The notes beneath the pieces were generated by a model, which was given only the letters and a program-made list of their open reading frames with translations, was not told the origin of the DNA and made no database searches. This document shows, one piece after another, positions 26,353-33,982 of a stretch of DNA of 64,000 nucleotides. The DNA lies in assembly GCF_002163715.1 (NCBI RefSeq), contig NZ_CP015698.1, positions 3,919,674-3,983,673 on the forward strand. Reading direction: 5' to 3'. A program made the position numbers and the translations under genes. Each line of letters begins with the position of its first letter. The stretch's first letter is position 1. The stretch comes from Curvibacter sp. AEP1-3. Lineage in GTDB: Bacteria; Pseudomonadota; Gammaproteobacteria; Burkholderiales; Burkholderiaceae_C.

Positions 26353-27104
26353 TCGATTCCGCCGGCCGCTGCATGGCCTGTCCAGCCCCAAACGACGGCC
26401 TGCACGTGTGGCAGGTCGACCTGGACGACCCGCACGCCCGCGCCGACGACTGCGCGCAAGTGCTGGACGCCGGCGAGCGCGCGCGTGCGGACCGGTTTGC
26501 CTTTGCGCCGCTGCGCCAGCGTTACCTGGCGGCGCATGCAGCGCTGCGCGGGGTCCTCGGCCTGTCGCTGGGCCGCGCGCCGGACGCGATCGCGCTGCGT
26601 ACCGATGCCAACGGCAAGCCCTGCCTGGCCGACGCGCCGCGCCCGCTGCACTTCAACTTGTCCCACTCAGCGGGCATGGCGCTGGTGGCGGTGTCGTGGC
26701 GGCACGAGGTCGGCGTCGACCTGGAGCGCTGGTCCGAGCCGGCGCACCTGATGGCGATGGTCGGGCGCTATTTCAGCGTCAGCGAGAAGGAAGCGTTCTG
26801 GACGTTGTCCGACGACCAACGCATGCACGTTTTTCATCGCTGGTGGACGCTGAAGGAGGCCTGCCTGAAGGCCACCGGCGTCGGCCTGCGGTTTCCGCTG
26901 GATGCCTTCAGTGTCGAGTTCCGACCGCAGTTCCGACCGCGGCTGCTGGACGGCCCTTCGACGATGCAAGGGCTACAACTGTGGTCGCTGGACATGCCCG
27001 GCGCCGGCTGGTCTGCGGCGTTGGCCTGGGCGCAGCCCCAAGCCAACGGCGTGCGGCCGTCGCCCACCGTTCGACAGTGGTCATGGCAAGGATGGAGGAT
27101 TTGA
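26349..27104 (+). CDS. Sfp-type 4'-phosphopantetheinyl transferase
   Basis: 251 residues with the family motifs in order: FNLSHSAGMALVAV (about 99-112), VGVDLE (about 121-126, metal ligands) and WTLKEACLKATG (about 166-177). It would transfer phosphopantetheine from CoA to the carrier-domain serines of the three megasynthases, which hold six apparently functional carriers. The start codon overlaps the stop of the SAP gene. A dedicated enzyme inside the cluster fits a laterally movable, self-contained pathway. Confidence 0.93.
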   Translation: MIDSAGRCMACPAPNDGLHVWQVDLDDPHARADDCAQVLDAGERARADRFAFAPLRQRYLAAHAALRGVLGLSLGRAPDAIALRTDANGKPCLADAPRPLHFNLSHSAGMALVAVSWRHEVGVDLERWSEPAHLMAMVGRYFSVSEKEAFWTLSDDQRMHVFHRWWTLKEACLKATGVGLRFPLDAFSVEFRPQFRPRLLDGPSTMQGLQLWSLDMPGAGWSAALAWAQPQANGVRPSPTVRQWSWQGWRI

Positions 27105-27105
27105 G

Positions 27106-27951
27106 ATGTCGTACCTGGACGCTTTGACAAGACCGGCGCCCACTCCGGCCCTGGCACCGTCGCCCGCTCCGATCGTGAGCGCGCGGCCCGTTCGCTCGCC
27201 GTGGGTCGGGCTTCAGACCGGCGCGCCCGGCGCGCGGCTGCGGCTCATCGCTTTCCACCACGCGGGGGGCAACGCGAGCTTCTTCCAGCCCTGGCTGAAA
27301 GAGTTCCAGTCGCTCGAATGGCTCGAGTTCACCGCCGTGCAGTTGCCGGGCCGCGGTCGGCGCTTGTCTGAACCGCCATTCACCGAGCTGCCGCTACTGC
27401 TCGACGCCATGGATGAAGAGCTGCACGAGCTGACCGACCAACCGTACGTGCTGTTCGGCTTCAGCATGGGCGCGATCCTGGCCTTCGAGCTCGCGCTGCG
27501 CCGGCAGCGGCAAGGGCGGCGCATGCCGCTGGCCCTGGTGTTGGCCGGGCGAGGTGCGCCGAGCGCCGTCCGCCCCACCGTCAGCCGCGCTGCGTTCTCG
27601 CGCGAAAAGATCGTTCGCGAGTTGACCCGGCTTGGCGGAACGGACCCGGTGCTGCTGCAGGACGGCCCGTTCCTGGATGTCTTCATGCGCACCTTCCAGG
27701 CGGACTTCGCGATTGCCGACGCGCACCACTGCGCGACGCCCGAACCGCTGCGCTGCGCGATACATGTGTGGGGCGGCGCCGACGACCCCGAGGTGTCGAT
27801 CGAACGCATCTTCCGTTGGGACGACTTCGCCGGCGACGCCTTCGTCAGGCACCTGTTTCCCGGTGGTCACTTTTTCTTAAGAAGCGCGCATGCACCCGTG
27901 ATGGAGAACTTGATGAGAGTACTAGACACAGCCAGGAGGACTTCATGCTGA
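27106..27951 (+). CDS. Type II thioesterase (GrsT-like)
   Basis: 281 residues from the ATG at 27106 with GGAGG upstream, starting one base after the preceding stop. It is an alpha/beta hydrolase with FHHAGGNASFF near residue 48, the nucleophile motif GFSMG (Ser120) and the C-terminal His in PGGHFFL. Such proofreading enzymes strip stalled or mis-primed acyl groups from carriers. The first ~28 residues are a Pro/Ala-rich extension beyond the usual ~250-residue family length. It overlaps the acyltransferase gene by 7 bases, so the two are coupled. Unlike the terminal domain of the last megasynthase it has an ordinary Ser nucleophile. Confidence 0.92.
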   Translation: MSYLDALTRPAPTPALAPSPAPIVSARPVRSPWVGLQTGAPGARLRLIAFHHAGGNASFFQPWLKEFQSLEWLEFTAVQLPGRGRRLSEPPFTELPLLLDAMDEELHELTDQPYVLFGFSMGAILAFELALRRQRQGRRMPLALVLAGRGAPSAVRPTVSRAAFSREKIVRELTRLGGTDPVLLQDGPFLDVFMRTFQADFAIADAHHCATPEPLRCAIHVWGGADDPEVSIERIFRWDDFAGDAFVRHLFPGGHFFLRSAHAPVMENLMRVLDTARRTSC

Positions 27952-28787
27952 CCTTCATGTTTCCGGGTCAGGGTGCCCAGCACCGCGGCATGGGGGCTGC
28001 CTTATTCGAGCAGTTCCCGCGCCAGGTCGAGCAGGCCAACGCGATCCTCGGCTACGATCTGCCGGCGTTGTGCCAGCAGAGCGGGCCGAAGCTGAACGAC
28101 ACCGCCTTCACGCAGCCGGCCCTGTTCGCCGTCAACGCGCTGGCCGAGATGTCGGTGCGCCGCACCGGCGTCGAGCCGGACTTCGTGATCGGCCACAGCC
28201 TAGGCGAATACAACGCGCTGCTGAGTGCGGGCGTGATCGATTTCGAGACCGGCCTGCAGCTGGTGAAGATGCGTGGCGAGCTGATGGCGCGGCAGAACGG
28301 CAAGGGCACGATGATCGCGGTGCTCGACCCCGACCTGGCGCAGCTGCAGGCGGTGGCCGACGATCTGTCGCCGGATTTCTGCATCGCCAACGACAACTCG
28401 CCCAAGCAGCTCGTCTGCGCCGGCTCGGTGGCCGCGGTCGAGGAGGCCTCGCGGCGCATCAGCGCCGGCAACATCGGCAAGGTCGTGCCGCTGAAGGTCA
28501 GCGGCGCGTTCCACACACGCTTCATGGCCGATGCTGCGGCCGAGTTCCGCCAGTTCTGCGCGCGCTACAGCTTCAAGCCCGGCCGACTGCCGGTGGTCTC
28601 GAACCTGAGCGCCCGGCCGCACGACGGGCGCGACTGGCCCGAGCGCCTGTCCGAGCACCTGACCCGGCCGGTGCAGTGGCGCCAGAGCCTGGCCTACCTG
28701 CGCCAGCAAGGGCCGATGCTGTTCCAAGAAGTCGGCCCCGGCACGGTGCTGACCACGCTGGCTAAAGCCAACCTCACACTTCACTGA
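27945..28787 (+). CDS. Free-standing malonyl acyltransferase (trans-AT)
   Basis: 280 residues with PGQGAQ near the start, the active-site serine in GHSLGEY (Ser85) and the second catalytic residue in AFHTRFM (His190). It would load malonyl units onto the AT-less modules. I chose the ATG at 27945 because it has AGGAGG at proper spacing, overlaps the thioesterase stop by 7 bases, and begins directly with the family's LTFMFPGQG start. The HTRFM context is what FabD-like trans-acyltransferases usually show. It confirms the cluster as trans-AT type. Confidence 0.94.
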   Translation: MLTFMFPGQGAQHRGMGAALFEQFPRQVEQANAILGYDLPALCQQSGPKLNDTAFTQPALFAVNALAEMSVRRTGVEPDFVIGHSLGEYNALLSAGVIDFETGLQLVKMRGELMARQNGKGTMIAVLDPDLAQLQAVADDLSPDFCIANDNSPKQLVCAGSVAAVEEASRRISAGNIGKVVPLKVSGAFHTRFMADAAAEFRQFCARYSFKPGRLPVVSNLSARPHDGRDWPERLSEHLTRPVQWRQSLAYLRQQGPMLFQEVGPGTVLTTLAKANLTLH

Positions 28788-28804
28788 ACGGGAGTCCAGA
28801 TCAA

Positions 28805-29473
28805 ATGTTCGAGACCATCACCCAGTCCCATGTCGAACGCCTGCGCGAGCATCCGTTCATCCAGCGCTGCCGCGAGGGCACCATCACGCGGCATGAGCTT
28901 AACGTCTTCCTGGCTCAGCAAGCCAAGTACAGCGGTTACTTCACCCGCTACCTGTGCGCGCTGATCTCCAACCTGCGCGACAACGAAGACGTGATGCGCC
29001 TGGCCGAGAACCTGGCCGAGGAGCTGGGCTTCGGCGAAGACGACAGCGAACCGCACGCCAAACTGTTCGCGCGCATGCTGTCCGAGCTGGGCGTGCACCA
29101 ACACGAGGTGCCGACCTTCCCCGAGACCGAACACCTGATCGACACCGCGCTGCACTACTGCAAGCAGCGCAACCCGGCCTACGGGTTGGGCGCGCTGTGC
29201 CTGGGTGCCGAGGCCATCGTTGCGCCGCTGTACAGCGACATCATCGAAGGCTTCCTTGCCAACGGCGTCAAGCGCGAGCAGCTGAAGTTCTTCGAGATCC
29301 ACGTCGAGTGCGATGACGACCATGCCGAAACGATGCGGCAGATCCTGCTGCGCATTCAGTCCGAGCGGCCGCAGGACGCGGCGCTGATCCTGGAGGGTGC
29401 GCAGGCCATGATCGATGCGCGCCTGGAGTTCTTCAACGGCGTCCTGGATGGAGCACAGCAAGCATGTCATTGA
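28805..29473 (+). CDS. Haem-oxygenase-like diiron oxidase (HDO superfamily)
   Basis: 222 residues, all-helical, with a full set of candidate metal ligands: E72/E73 and H84 (AEELG...PHAKLF), E136 (GAEAIVAPLY) and H166/D170/H173 (HVECDDDH). This pattern is that of HDO enzymes such as UndA, BesC, SznF and the CADD group, which use a diiron centre and O2 for N-oxygenation, C-C cleavage or desaturation. A TenA/PqqC-like member without iron is the main alternative, but the ligand set argues for a diiron enzyme. It overlaps the cupin gene by 10 bases. In this pathway an arylamine or the cysteine-derived ring are possible substrates; that is inference. Confidence 0.83.
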   Translation: MFETITQSHVERLREHPFIQRCREGTITRHELNVFLAQQAKYSGYFTRYLCALISNLRDNEDVMRLAENLAEELGFGEDDSEPHAKLFARMLSELGVHQHEVPTFPETEHLIDTALHYCKQRNPAYGLGALCLGAEAIVAPLYSDIIEGFLANGVKREQLKFFEIHVECDDDHAETMRQILLRIQSERPQDAALILEGAQAMIDARLEFFNGVLDGAQQACH

Positions 29474-29916
29474 CCACCACCCATTCGTCGGGCGATTTCG
29501 CCAAGGTCCCCGCCGCCCTCGACGCGACGCTGCCGGACCGGCTGCTGCACGCCAACGTTGTCGGCAATACCCACGTCGGTGACCGCGACTTCTCGCAAGA
29601 GCGCCGGCACCAGGTCAACGTGGTCGACCTGCCCTCGAAGGTCATCAGCATGACCGTCGGCGGCCTGGAGCCGGGGCAGAGCACGCGCAAGCACCGGCAC
29701 AACTACGAGACGCTGATCTATGTGCTCGAAGGCGAGGGCAAGTCAGTCATCGGCGAGCGCGAGGTGGCGTGGAAGCGCGGCGACGCGTTCTACATCCCGG
29801 TCTGGGCCTGGCACCAGCATATCAACCTCAGCGCCGAAAAACCTGCCTCCTACCTGGCTTGCGAGAACGCACCGCACCTGCAGAACCTGGGCGTCGCCCT
29901 GCGCGAAGAGGCCTGA
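29464..29916 (+). CDS. Single-domain cupin protein
   Basis: 150 residues with the cupin motif 1 pattern HRHNYETLIYVLEGEG (about 79-94; His/His/Glu metal ligands) and motif 2 GDAFYIPVWAWHQHIN (about 106-121). Metal-binding cupins include dioxygenases, isomerases and storage or regulatory proteins. Overlap with the diiron oxidase gene suggests the two act on the same intermediate. The exact reaction cannot be assigned. The 42-base gap to the next gene contains a good GAGG ribosome-binding site. Confidence 0.85.
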   Translation: MSLTTTHSSGDFAKVPAALDATLPDRLLHANVVGNTHVGDRDFSQERRHQVNVVDLPSKVISMTVGGLEPGQSTRKHRHNYETLIYVLEGEGKSVIGEREVAWKRGDAFYIPVWAWHQHINLSAEKPASYLACENAPHLQNLGVALREEA

Positions 29917-29958
29917 GAGCACTGACTACCCATTCATACTGAGAAACGAGGATCCATC

Positions 29959-31326
29959 ATGTCAAAATTGACAGCGTGCGCCACTGCGCTCCAGACCGCC
30001 ATTCCCGATGCGAATGTGGCACTACCCGCCGCCGCGACTCTCAAGGCGCTCGACTTGGTCGCGCAAGGGCCGACCGACCAGAGCCCCACGCCACTCAAGG
30101 CAAGCGGCGTCGTGCAGTGGTGGTTCGATGCGCGCAAGCTGCCAAGCAAGCGCATCCTGCCGATGGTCGAGCAGAGCAACTGCACCCACATCGTGGTCGA
30201 ACACGCCCAGCATCGCACGTTCACCACCGCGAAGCAGAAGGTCGTCGTCGTCGATGCGTCGGCGCAGCTGAAAGACCTCGAGCCCGGTGCCTGGGTGATG
30301 ACGCGCGAAGAGCCGCTTCGCCGCCAGGCCGCTGCACTGGGCCACAAGGCCGGCCTGTTCATCGACGTGATGGACCTGGAGCGCGAGTTCCCGCACTGCA
30401 TCGAGGTCTGCGAGCGCGGCGACGATTTCGTCGTGATCGACATAGAGCATGCCACCTACATTCCGTACGAGCTGCTGTTGGCTAAGGCCGAAGGCAAGCC
30501 AACCAAGATTTTCCGCAACGTGCCGATCAAGGGCCTGCAAGGGGTGGTCGACGACATAAATCAGTCGCTGAACGCCTTCGCGACGATGGAGCACGGCATC
30601 GGTGTCGTGCTGCGCACCGAGCATGCCGAGGTGGTCGAGAACCTGTCGCAGCGCATCGATCAACGCCGGGACACACGCATCCAACTGGTCAAGGCGCTCG
30701 TCGAAGAGGTGCAGCACACGGGGCTGGGCCACCGGGTCTGCGTCGACTGCACGTCGATGATGTCGGTCGAAGAGGGGATGATCGTTGGCTCGACCGGCTG
30801 GGGCGGGCTGTTCGTCTGTTCCGAGACGCACTACCTGCCGCACATGAACCTGCGCGAGTTCCGCGTCAATGCCGGCGCCGTGCACTCGTACATCTGGGGT
30901 CCGGACGACAACGTCAAGTACCTCAACGAGATGCGGGCCGGTGCCGAGGTGCTGTGCGTCGATCTGCACGGCAATTCGCGTGTCGTGACGGTGGGCCGGG
31001 CCAAGATCGAGCGTCGGCCGATGCTGAAGATCCGTTGCAGTGTCTCGCTCGACAGCGTGAGCCCGGAGATGCGGGAGGCCATCTTGTCAACGAACGCGGC
31101 CAAGCGGGCGGTGACGCCAAGTCAGGAAACGCTTGCACACGAGGATCCGGACCGTGTTTACCTAAACGCATTCCTGCAGAATGACTGGCATGTCCGCCTG
31201 ATGGGTGCAGATAGGAAGGTGCGACATGCGACCTTGGTGGAACCAGGTGACGAACTGCTGGCTCATGTTGAGCTTCCAGGGCGGCATACAGGATTGCGAA
31301 TTTCGGAAAGCATATTTGAACAGTAA
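29959..31326 (+). CDS. 3-dehydroquinate synthase II family protein (GriH-like)
   Basis: 455 residues. WWFDARKLPSKRILPMVEQS near the N-terminus, GSTGWGGLFVCSE near 275 and FRVNAGAVHSYI near 300 are the conserved blocks of the archaeal-type dehydroquinate synthase (AroB'/DHQS-II), which works on an amino-dideoxy-heptulosonate by oxidative deamination and cyclisation. The bacterial relative GriH instead cyclises a C7 aldol product to 3-amino-4-hydroxybenzoate. The DhnA-type aldolase tail at 1-140 would be the partner enzyme. The last ~60 residues extend past the core fold. Composition becomes more AT-rich near the end, and this is the last gene of the cluster. The starter-unit role is an inference from the gene pair. 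Confidence 0.85.
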   Translation: MSKLTACATALQTAIPDANVALPAAATLKALDLVAQGPTDQSPTPLKASGVVQWWFDARKLPSKRILPMVEQSNCTHIVVEHAQHRTFTTAKQKVVVVDASAQLKDLEPGAWVMTREEPLRRQAAALGHKAGLFIDVMDLEREFPHCIEVCERGDDFVVIDIEHATYIPYELLLAKAEGKPTKIFRNVPIKGLQGVVDDINQSLNAFATMEHGIGVVLRTEHAEVVENLSQRIDQRRDTRIQLVKALVEEVQHTGLGHRVCVDCTSMMSVEEGMIVGSTGWGGLFVCSETHYLPHMNLREFRVNAGAVHSYIWGPDDNVKYLNEMRAGAEVLCVDLHGNSRVVTVGRAKIERRPMLKIRCSVSLDSVSPEMREAILSTNAAKRAVTPSQETLAHEDPDRVYLNAFLQNDWHVRLMGADRKVRHATLVEPGDELLAHVELPGRHTGLRISESIFEQ

Positions 31327-31463
31327 CGGCAAATGAAGACTTTTGATGCTCCAGCGAACCCGAGCATGAAGTCACTCCGAAGGCAACTTTGAATCGCCCA
31401 AGGTTTCCGCAGTGTAAGGACAGCGACCATCAATTGGAGGGCATTTGTTGGAAGAGCAGGTTT

Positions 31464-31489
31464 GGGTTCAAGTCCGTATTTCACCACCA
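31464..31489 (+). other. tRNA 3'-end remnant, possible island attachment site
   Basis: The segment contains a T-loop-like GGTTCAAGTCC followed by TTTCACC-A-CCA, the shape of a tRNA acceptor 3' strand plus CCA. No matching 5' acceptor GGTGAAA or anticodon arm occurs in the preceding 100 bases, and the T-stem has mismatches, so it is not a working tRNA. It sits just past the end of the biosynthetic cluster, which is how integrases often leave a copied tRNA tail at an island border. Confidence 0.45.
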
Positions 31490-31496
31490 TAAAACT

Positions 31497-31517
31497 TGCA
31501 AAGACACTCTCTTTGCA
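31497..31517 (+). repeat. Perfect hairpin downstream of the tRNA remnant
   Basis: TGCAAAGA (31497-31504) pairs perfectly with TCTTTGCA (31510-31517) over a five-base loop. It has no T-run and stands eight bases after the CCA, so it may be a processing structure or part of a recombination site. Confidence 0.5.
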
Positions 31518-31525
31518 TGTCGATT

Positions 31526-31559
31526 AACCCCGTCAGGCCCCGCGTCTGCTGGGGTTTTT
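31526..31559 (+). terminator. Rho-independent terminator after the cluster / tRNA remnant
   Basis: AACCCC (31526-31531) pairs with GGGGTT (31551-31556), and the T-run TTTTT follows. An inner CCCC/GGGG pairing is also possible. It could end the biosynthetic operon or be the terminator of the lost tRNA gene. Confidence 0.65.
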
Positions 31560-31685
31560 CACTTCTGTTTGCGGACTTGGCTACCCGCCGCGATGCCTGA
31601 TTTTGGTGTGAACAATTAAAAGTAAATGGGAAAAAGCACAAGTTAGTGAGAAGAATTATTTTGAAATCTCATATTGGAAATCAAC

Positions 31686-31880
31686 ATGACTATTAGCAAA
31701 CGTAAACCCTCCGCAAAAGTGCTTGCTAAAAGCCTATTTCGACTTGTTCTGGAGGCTGAGAGGCTTGCCGCAAAGCTAAATCAATTTGGTAATGGTCAGT
31801 ACGTCACATCCGTTGAATCCGCAGCTCGTCAAATTTCAAGCGCAGCAATGCGCCTTGAACAGTCAGCATTCGGGAATTAG
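31686..31880 (+). CDS. Small hypothetical protein
   Basis: 64 codons from ATG at 31686, with a weak GGAAA upstream; an in-frame ATG at 31674 would add four residues. The product is a basic N-terminus followed by an amphipathic helix (LVLEAERLAAKLNQFG) and no known motif. The codon usage is AT-richer than the cluster to its left. It stands alone, so it may be real or chance. Confidence 0.35.
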   Translation: MTISKRKPSAKVLAKSLFRLVLEAERLAAKLNQFGNGQYVTSVESAARQISSAAMRLEQSAFGN

Positions 31881-32729
31881 CAAAAAGTAGTCTCACTAAC
31901 TTCTGCACTTTGTCTCATAAACTTCTATATGAAATCAGTAAAAACTGGCTTAATTTTCTCAACAACTTCTGATTATTCACATGCCTTGTAGCTCAGTCAG
32001 CCGTATTTCGATTGGGAGACGCGCAGAAATAGAAAAGGGCCGACTTTGCTGAATGAACTGTCTCCGCACCGCTCAACCATTCGGCTCATACCGAATTGGA
32101 GTACGACCGCCACACAGAGGCGGCCACAAGCAAGCTTACGTCTTGACCCCACTCTCGCAGAGCGACCTGGACATTGTGCGCACTTGATCTTTCGCCGGGA
32201 TCTTCGGGTTCACACTGAGCAGAGGCTGCAATTCGCGCGACAACGACTAGCTCCGCAAGCCGGAGCCAAAATTCCAGCGCATCTTGTTGCGCCAGTCGCT
32301 CGTAGTCAGGACTTCCGAATTCGCGTCCGACGGGAGCCATGGTTTCCCAAGCCTTGTCTTCATCAGATTGCAGCCTGTTGCGCCGTCTATTTTCCATTCT
32401 GAGCCTTGGCGGTTTTGCCCTTGACCTCGTGCCAGCAACAAGACTGACGTAAACCGAATCCTTCGTCAACACCTATTTTTAGCGGAGCAACACGAAAGCG
32501 GAAACGCCATAAAAAAACCGCCAAGGTTGCGCGTGCTGGCAGCAGAAGCGTGGCGATTATATTGATTCTATTTTACCGAATCTTCGTATCGAATTCAGAG
32601 CTACGTTTACATCAAGCCAATTCAGGATAGAAGCCCTTGAGATCGGGCTATCGTGATCATTCACAAAACCATTCAAGCCAGCAACAGGCTGCTAGAACTA
32701 CTCCCCATTTCAGTGCCAGGGAGGAAGCC
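31881..32729. other. Long stretch without a convincing gene
   Basis: About 850 bases. The only candidate is a minus-strand frame at 32086-32472 (128 codons) containing AWETMAPVGREFGSPDYERL, which looks protein-like, but the frame has no good ribosome-binding site and no family I can name (confidence about 0.3 that it was ever coding). The rest, especially 32480-32730, is mixed composition with no motif I recognise. It probably holds the debris between the island border and the plasmid fragment. Confidence 0.5.
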
Positions 32730-33071
32730 TTACCGAGCGCAGCTTCGTGTCAACACTTTAATTGAACGGCTCGTGTCGGGGTAGGGCTTGCCCTCCAGCG
32801 TTACCTTGCGAAAAACCGCTTGCAGCACCTTGTACGCCAGCACTGACGGGTGGCCATAGCGGGGTGAAACCTCGATCACCAGGCCGCGATTGCCGTCACG
32901 GTACTGGAGCACCCCTTGGCGGTTTTTGGCCTCATGCCGGTCGAAACAGAAATAGCGCCCCTCCAGCCGGACAACCTGAAGCTCCTCAAGCAGCGGGTCA
33001 GGCTTGCTGAGGGCTTTGATAGCAGTCGCTTCGCTTTCTGCTTCCGGGTTGTGGGGGAGGGTAGGGGTCAT
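32730..33071 (-). pseudogene. Truncated plasmid replication initiator (RepA-like)
   Basis: From the ATG at 33071 (MTPTLPHNPEAESE) the frame reads about 113 residues. EGRYFCFDRHEAKNRQGV and GHPSVLAYKVLQAVFRKVTLEGKPYPDT resemble the N-terminal winged-helix region of replication initiators from broad-host-range plasmids in Burkholderiales. After PYPDT the similarity ends and a short unrelated tail leads to a stop, so the C-terminal half (normally a further ~150-200 residues) is lost. It lies next to a toxin-antitoxin pair, parA and parB, which supports a plasmid origin. Identification is from memory of the family, so moderate. Confidence 0.6.
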
Positions 33072-33087
33072 AAAAGTGATGGGTGGA

Positions 33088-33291
33088 TTACGCGATGCAC
33101 TCGCCAGCGAGTGCATCCACGTCTTCCGAAACAGACCGCACGGTTACAAACTCGGGGCCTTGCTCGACAAGCTCGGCTAGGCGAGTCATGTCCGCATCGC
33201 TGAGAGGTTGTGCAGCATGGGGGAGGGGAGGGCGGTCTGTGCTCATGGTGTGGCTATGTCGGACGTCCGACATTTTTGGTGTGTGGCTCAT
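33088..33291 (-). CDS. Small hypothetical protein downstream of the toxin gene
   Basis: 67 codons whose ATG directly abuts the toxin stop (TGAATG), so it is probably co-translated. It contains LSDADMTRLAELVEQGPEFVTVRSVSEDVDALAGECIA, a compact helix-strand pattern with no recognised family. The palindromic parS-like site at 33256-33273 lies inside its first codons (MSDVRH). It overlaps the first codons of the longest rep frame but ends before the rep start chosen here. Confidence 0.45.
   Translation of the reverse strand: MSHTPKMSDVRHSHTMSTDRPPLPHAAQPLSDADMTRLAELVEQGPEFVTVRSVSEDVDALAGECIA
33256..33273. repeat. 18-bp perfect palindrome, parS-like copy 1
   Basis: ATGTCGGACGTCCGACAT is its own reverse complement over all 18 bases. 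The identical sequence recurs at 35266-35283 inside parB. A repeated perfect palindrome beside parAB is what a partition centromere or a ParB/Rep operator looks like. Confidence 0.7.
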
Positions 33292-33636
33292 TCAGTCGAT
33301 GGCCAGGTACTCCCGAAGTTGCTCGGCCACCAGCTTCCTATCGGCGGTGGGAAGCGTTCCGACGCGCTTGTGAACGTCAGCGTCTTCAATCACCGCCACC
33401 TTGCTGGTTCGAACCACGGATGCAATGGGCAACCCGGCAGCACTCAATTCACTGATGGAAACATCACCATACTGAGCGGCGTTCGTGGCGTTGGTAATCA
33501 TGGCCACGATGTATTTGCCGTTGCGCTGTCGCAGGGCATCCGTCGAAACGATGACGGCAGGGCGGACTTTGTTGGTCTTTTGGTCAGTGAAAGGGAAGGG
33601 GACTACCACGATGTCCCAACTGCGGTAATAGGACAT
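33292..33636 (-). CDS. MazF/PemK-family toxin (type II TA)
   Basis: 114 residues from the ATG at 33636. WDIVVVPFPFTDQKTNKVRPAVIVS is the usual opening of PemK/MazF endoribonucleases, followed by YIVAMITNA and the KVAVIEDADVHKRVGTL region that carries conserved toxin residues. These enzymes cut mRNA at short sequence motifs. The gene starts 7 bases after the antitoxin stop, the classic antitoxin-first operon. Longer upstream frame sequence overlaps the antitoxin gene and is not used. The neighbourhood of rep and parAB suggests a plasmid-addiction role. Confidence 0.85.
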   Translation of the reverse strand: MSYYRSWDIVVVPFPFTDQKTNKVRPAVIVSTDALRQRNGKYIVAMITNATNAAQYGDVSISELSAAGLPIASVVRTSKVAVIEDADVHKRVGTLPTADRKLVAEQLREYLAID

Positions 33637-33643
33637 GGAGCGT

Positions 33644-33907
33644 TTAGCGGAGGGAGTCATAGGCGGCATCGGCTTCCGAGTTCCACTCGGCGAAAAGGCG
33701 GAAAGGGTTGTCCTTACGCTCTTCTTCGTTGGTTGGCATGACAAATTGGGGCGGCTGTGGTGCGCGACCGGCGTTCATGTAGAAGCGAACCGCTTCACGG
33801 AAAAACTCCGAGCGGTTGCGGCCTTCGACCTTACAGACCTCTTCAATTTGTGTTGCCATCGGCGCAGGGATGCTGATAGCAAAGCGCTGATAGTGTGGGG
33901 TTGGCAT
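33644..33907 (-). CDS. Ribbon-helix-helix antitoxin of the MazF/PemK pair
   Basis: 87 residues from the ATG at 33907, chosen over the ATG at 33922 because AGGAAAG stands eight bases before it. HYQRFAISIPAPMATQIEEVCKVEGRNRSEFFREAVRFYMN is a ribbon-helix-helix DNA-binding domain (strand about 5-12, then two helices). The Trp-containing acidic tail would wrap the toxin. It should repress its own promoter through the palindromic site at 33927-33944. Confidence 0.85.
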   Translation of the reverse strand: MPTPHYQRFAISIPAPMATQIEEVCKVEGRNRSEFFREAVRFYMNAGRAPQPPQFVMPTNEEERKDNPFRLFAEWNSEADAAYDSLR

Positions 33908-33926
33908 GTTTTCTTTCCTCATAGTA

Positions 33927-33944
33927 TGCGTACAGTATTACGCA
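33927..33944. promoter_or_regulatory. Operator of the toxin-antitoxin operon
   Basis: TGCGTA-CAGTAT-TACGCA: perfect 6-base inverted arms around a 6-base spacer, with the flanking motif AGTAT repeated. It lies between the divergent antitoxin and parA genes, a natural place for antitoxin autoregulation. Confidence 0.6.
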
Positions 33945-33982
33945 GTATTCACAAAAAGTCAAATGGATGCTATGATACAACC

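Noticed and set aside
1..31326. Pathway-specific regulator inside the cluster
   Set aside because: I looked for LuxR, LysR, TetR or AraC-type DNA-binding proteins and found none in this part. The GyrI-like protein has no DNA-binding domain. A regulator may lie left of the window.
31985..32040. TAGCTCAGT word resembling a tRNA D-arm
   Set aside because: No acceptor, anticodon or T-arm of suitable spacing surrounds it, so it is a chance match.
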